From: Kineococcus rhizosphaerae
GTDB lineage: Bacteria > Actinomycetota > Actinomycetes > Actinomycetales > Kineococcaceae
Direction: 5' to 3'
Length of the DNA: 64,000 nt
NCBI RefSeq assembly: GCF_003002055.1
Contig: NZ_PVZF01000008.1
Coordinates: 62,001 to 126,000 of the forward strand
Shown here piece after piece: positions 62,244-64,000 of this stretch. The translations under genes and the position numbers were made by a program. The first letter of the stretch is position 1; every line of letters begins with the position of its first letter. The notes below the pieces were generated by a model. It ran no database searches. It saw only the letters and a program-made list of their open reading frames with translations, and was not told where the DNA came from.

Positions 62244-62308
62244 CGGAATCGGCATGTTGACTCCCCGGTCCCGTTCAACGGGACCGGGGAGTCAACGTGC
62301 CGATTCCG
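62244..62308. repeat. 65-nt near-perfect palindrome
   Basis: Bases 62244-62275 pair with 62277-62308 around a single central base: 31 Watson-Crick pairs and one G-T (62255/62297). It lies between the sdhB terminator and the promoter of the methyltransferase gene, both on the minus strand. The remaining bases of 62225-62375 hold the -10 box and the sdhB terminator. Confidence 0.9.
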
Positions 62309-62331
62309 CACGAGCCCACCCGCAACGGCGA

Positions 62332-62362
62332 AGGGCCCGCCCGGACGATCCGGACGGGCCCT
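62332..62362 (-). terminator. Intrinsic terminator of the sdh operon
   Basis: AGGGCCCG-C-CCGGA (62332-62345) pairs with TCCGG-A-CGGGCCCT (62349-62362), 13 of 14 pairs and a 3-nt loop, 13 bp after the sdhB stop. Confidence 0.75.
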
Positions 62363-62375
62363 CGTGCGCTGGGAC

Positions 62376-63215
62376 TCAGAGCTTGCGGGAGATCAGCGCC
62401 TGCTTGACCTCGGCGATGGCCTTCGTCACCTGGATCCCGCGCGGGCAGGCCTCCGAGCAGTTGAAGGTCGTGCGGCAGCGCCACACCCCTTCCTTGTCGT
62501 TGAGGATCTCCAGGCGCAGGTCCGACCCCTGGTCGCGGGTGTCGAAGATGAACCGGTGCGCGTTGACGATCGCGGCCGGCCCGAAGTACTGGCCGTCGTT
62601 CCAGAACACCGGGCAGCTCGACGTGCACGCGGCGCACAGGATGCACTTGGTGGTGTCGTCGAAGCGTTCACGGTCGGCCTGGGACTGGATGCGCTCGCGC
62701 GTCGGCTCGGCGCCCTTGGTGATGAGGAACGGCATGACCTCGCGGTAGGCCGCGAAGAACGGCTCCATGTCGACGATCAGGTCCTTCTCGATCGGCAGGC
62801 CCTTGATGGGCTCGACGACGATGGGCTTCTTGATGTCGAGGTCCTTCAGGAGCGTCTTGCAGGCCAGCCGGTTGCGGCCGTTGATGCGCATGGCGTCCGA
62901 ACCGCACACGCCGTGCGCGCAGGACCGGCGGAACGTGAGGGTCCCGTCCTGCTCCCACTTCACCTTGTGCAGGGCGTCGAGCACGCGGTCGGTGCCGTGC
63001 ATCGTCAGCTGGTAGTCCTCCCAGTGCGGCTCGGAGTCCTTCTCCGGGTCGTACCGGCGCAGCTTCAGCGTGATCGTGAACGAGGGGACCTCACCGGCGC
63101 CGCCCTGACCCTCGACGGGGCCCTTGCGGCCGGGGAGGCCGCTGGCGGTCTCGGCGGACTTGGCCGAGGCCGCCTCGCCGTTCGTCTCGCGGGGGCTCGT
63201 CTCGAACGTCGACAT
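62376..63215 (-). CDS. sdhB: Succinate dehydrogenase iron-sulfur subunit
   Basis: 279 residues. The 2Fe-2S cluster ligands are in SCAHGVCGSDAM plus RLACKT; the 4Fe-4S motif CILCAACTSSCP and CRTTFNCSEACPRGI (3Fe-4S/4Fe-4S) follow. It relays electrons from SdhA flavin to quinone. The N-terminus carries about 40 low-complexity Ser/Ala/Gly residues before the ferredoxin fold begins at FTITLKLRRYDPE, longer than usual. ATG 63215 overlaps the sdhA stop by one base (TGATG). Confidence 0.97.
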   Translation of the reverse strand: MSTFETSPRETNGEAASAKSAETASGLPGRKGPVEGQGGAGEVPSFTITLKLRRYDPEKDSEPHWEDYQLTMHGTDRVLDALHKVKWEQDGTLTFRRSCAHGVCGSDAMRINGRNRLACKTLLKDLDIKKPIVVEPIKGLPIEKDLIVDMEPFFAAYREVMPFLITKGAEPTRERIQSQADRERFDDTTKCILCAACTSSCPVFWNDGQYFGPAAIVNAHRFIFDTRDQGSDLRLEILNDKEGVWRCRTTFNCSEACPRGIQVTKAIAEVKQALISRKL

Positions 63216-64000
63216 CAGTACTTGCGCTCCATCGGCTGGTAGCGGGTCTGGACGACGGGCTTGAAGTCCAGGCGCGTCGAGTAGGACCCGTCGGCGGCGT
63301 ACTCGCGGTAGACCATGGTGTGCCGCATGTAGTTCACGTCGTCGCGGTTGGGGTAGTCCTCGCGGAAGTGCCCGCCGCGGGACTCCTTGCGCTCCAGCGC
63401 CCCCAGGCACATGGCCTCGGCGAGGTCGAGCAGGAACCCGAGCTCGAGGCCCTCGAGCAGGTCGAGGTTGAACCGCTTGCCCTTGTCCTGGACCGAGGCG
63501 CGCGCGTAGCGCTCCTTCAGGCGGTCGATGTCGGTCAGGGCCTGCTTGAGCGTCGCCTCGGTGCGGAAGACCTGGGCGTTGGCGTCCATGGTCTCCTGCA
63601 GCTCGCGGCGGATGTCGGAGATGCGCTCGCCCTGCGGGCGGTCGCGCAGCTCGGCCATCCAGTTGATCACCGGCAGCTCCGACCCTTCGGGGACGGCGAT
63701 CCACTCGGCCTTCGTGGCGTACTCCGCGGCGGCGATGCCGGCGCGGCGGCCGAAGACGTTGATGTCGAGCAGGGAGTTCGTGCCCAGGCGGTTGGACCCG
63801 TGCACGGAGACGCAGGCGACCTCGCCGGCCGCGTACAGGCCCGGCACGACGCGCGTGTTGTCCTGCAGCACCTCGGCGTCGATGTTGGTCGGCACCCCGC
63901 CCATGGCGTAGTGGGCCGTCGGGTACACCGGGACGGGCTCGGTGTACGGCTCGACGCCCAGGTAGGTGCGGGCGAACTCGGTGATGTCCGGGAGCTTGGC
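63215..64000 (-). CDS. sdhA: Succinate dehydrogenase flavoprotein subunit, C-terminal part
   Basis: The last 261 residues; the frame is open to the window edge, so the start lies beyond it. YPTAHYAMGGVPTN is the substrate-domain loop; VPGLYAAGEVACVSVHGSNRLGTNSLLD is the second FAD-binding stretch; ESRGGHFREDYPNRDD carries a substrate Arg. The C-terminal helical domain ends VQTRYQPMERKY. It oxidises succinate to fumarate in complex II together with SdhB. Confidence 0.97.
   Translation of the reverse strand, partial: AKLPDITEFARTYLGVEPYTEPVPVYPTAHYAMGGVPTNIDAEVLQDNTRVVPGLYAAGEVACVSVHGSNRLGTNSLLDINVFGRRAGIAAAEYATKAEWIAVPEGSELPVINWMAELRDRPQGERISDIRRELQETMDANAQVFRTEATLKQALTDIDRLKERYARASVQDKGKRFNLDLLEGLELGFLLDLAEAMCLGALERKESRGGHFREDYPNRDDVNYMRHTMVYREYAADGSYSTRLDFKPVVQTRYQPMERKY

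Noticed and set aside
48787-62375. The region between trpS-yihY-SCO4848 and sdhBA as a mobile genomic island
   Set aside because: It holds accessory sugar and aldehyde genes, but no integrase, transposase, attachment repeats, tRNA or base-composition shift is visible, so transfer cannot be supported.

Overview
This is a very GC-rich window with many GTG starts, 4-bp gene overlaps and leaderless genes. It also has an acyl-CoA carboxylase epsilon subunit, an SCO4848-type membrane protein, a ZTP riboswitch before glyA, a SAM-IV riboswitch and an Lsr2-like DNA-binding domain. Together these point to an actinobacterium. A methyl-accepting chemotaxis protein makes a motile lineage such as Kineosporiaceae (Kineococcus-like) plausible, but the genus cannot be fixed from the sequence. 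I see no tRNA, rRNA, CRISPR array, insertion sequence or phage gene.

Layout. 1-521: end of a glutathionyl-hydroquinone reductase-like gene. 537-12652: a bidirectional sugar/glycoside catabolic island. Its minus-strand arm holds a flavin reductase, an LLM flavin monooxygenase, a GH3 beta-glucosidase, a pyranose-oxidase/CarA-like GMC oxidoreductase and two IolE-like TIM barrels, chained mostly by 4-bp overlaps. Its plus-strand arm holds a TetR regulator, a GPH-type sugar symporter, a CarB/DgpB-like and a CarC/DgpC-like (DUF6379) C-deglycosidase pair, and a hydroxypyruvate-isomerase-like protein. This reads as a pathway that imports a glycoside, oxidises the sugar to a 3-keto form, cleaves the C-glycosidic bond, processes the keto-sugar and oxygenates the aglycone. 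It is the most interesting system here.

12657-16963: sulfur/methionine block. A MetNIQ transporter operon sits behind a SAM-IV riboswitch, and a divergent dimethylsulfone monooxygenase gene (sfnG) sits behind a SAM-I-clan riboswitch. 17019-30025: cell-wall amidase, idi, an SbcC/SbcD-like pair (the ATPase ends in an Lsr2-like domain), acyl-CoA carboxylase beta and epsilon, icd, a zinc metallopeptidase, a secreted orphan, a CorA transporter and a YidD-like protein. 30041-35402: purU and menF diverge from one palindromic -10 box, followed by ZTP riboswitch-glyA-folD and exonuclease III. 35509-43865: chemoreceptor, a flavoprotein disulfide reductase relative, a double ABC-2 exporter module, a membrane protein and a NarL-type two-component system.

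43995-47112: deoR-galT-galK. 47207-50159: trpS, a 2H phosphoesterase, a YihY/BrkB protein and an SCO4848-type protein. 50196-56174: LacI regulator with paired operators controlling a sugar ABC transporter and a GH1 beta-glucosidase (cebR-cebEFG-bglC-like). 56164-59796: UlaG-like MBL protein, MarR regulator, formaldehyde dehydrogenase and an AsnO-like dioxygenase. 59930-64000: UbiB-type kinase, methyltransferase, then sdhB and the end of sdhA.

Regulatory DNA is unusually legible. It includes three riboswitches, about a dozen TANNNT-N6-8-start leaderless promoters, several clean operators, a homologous 108-bp element filling two convergent gene junctions, and a 65-nt near-perfect palindrome downstream of sdhB.
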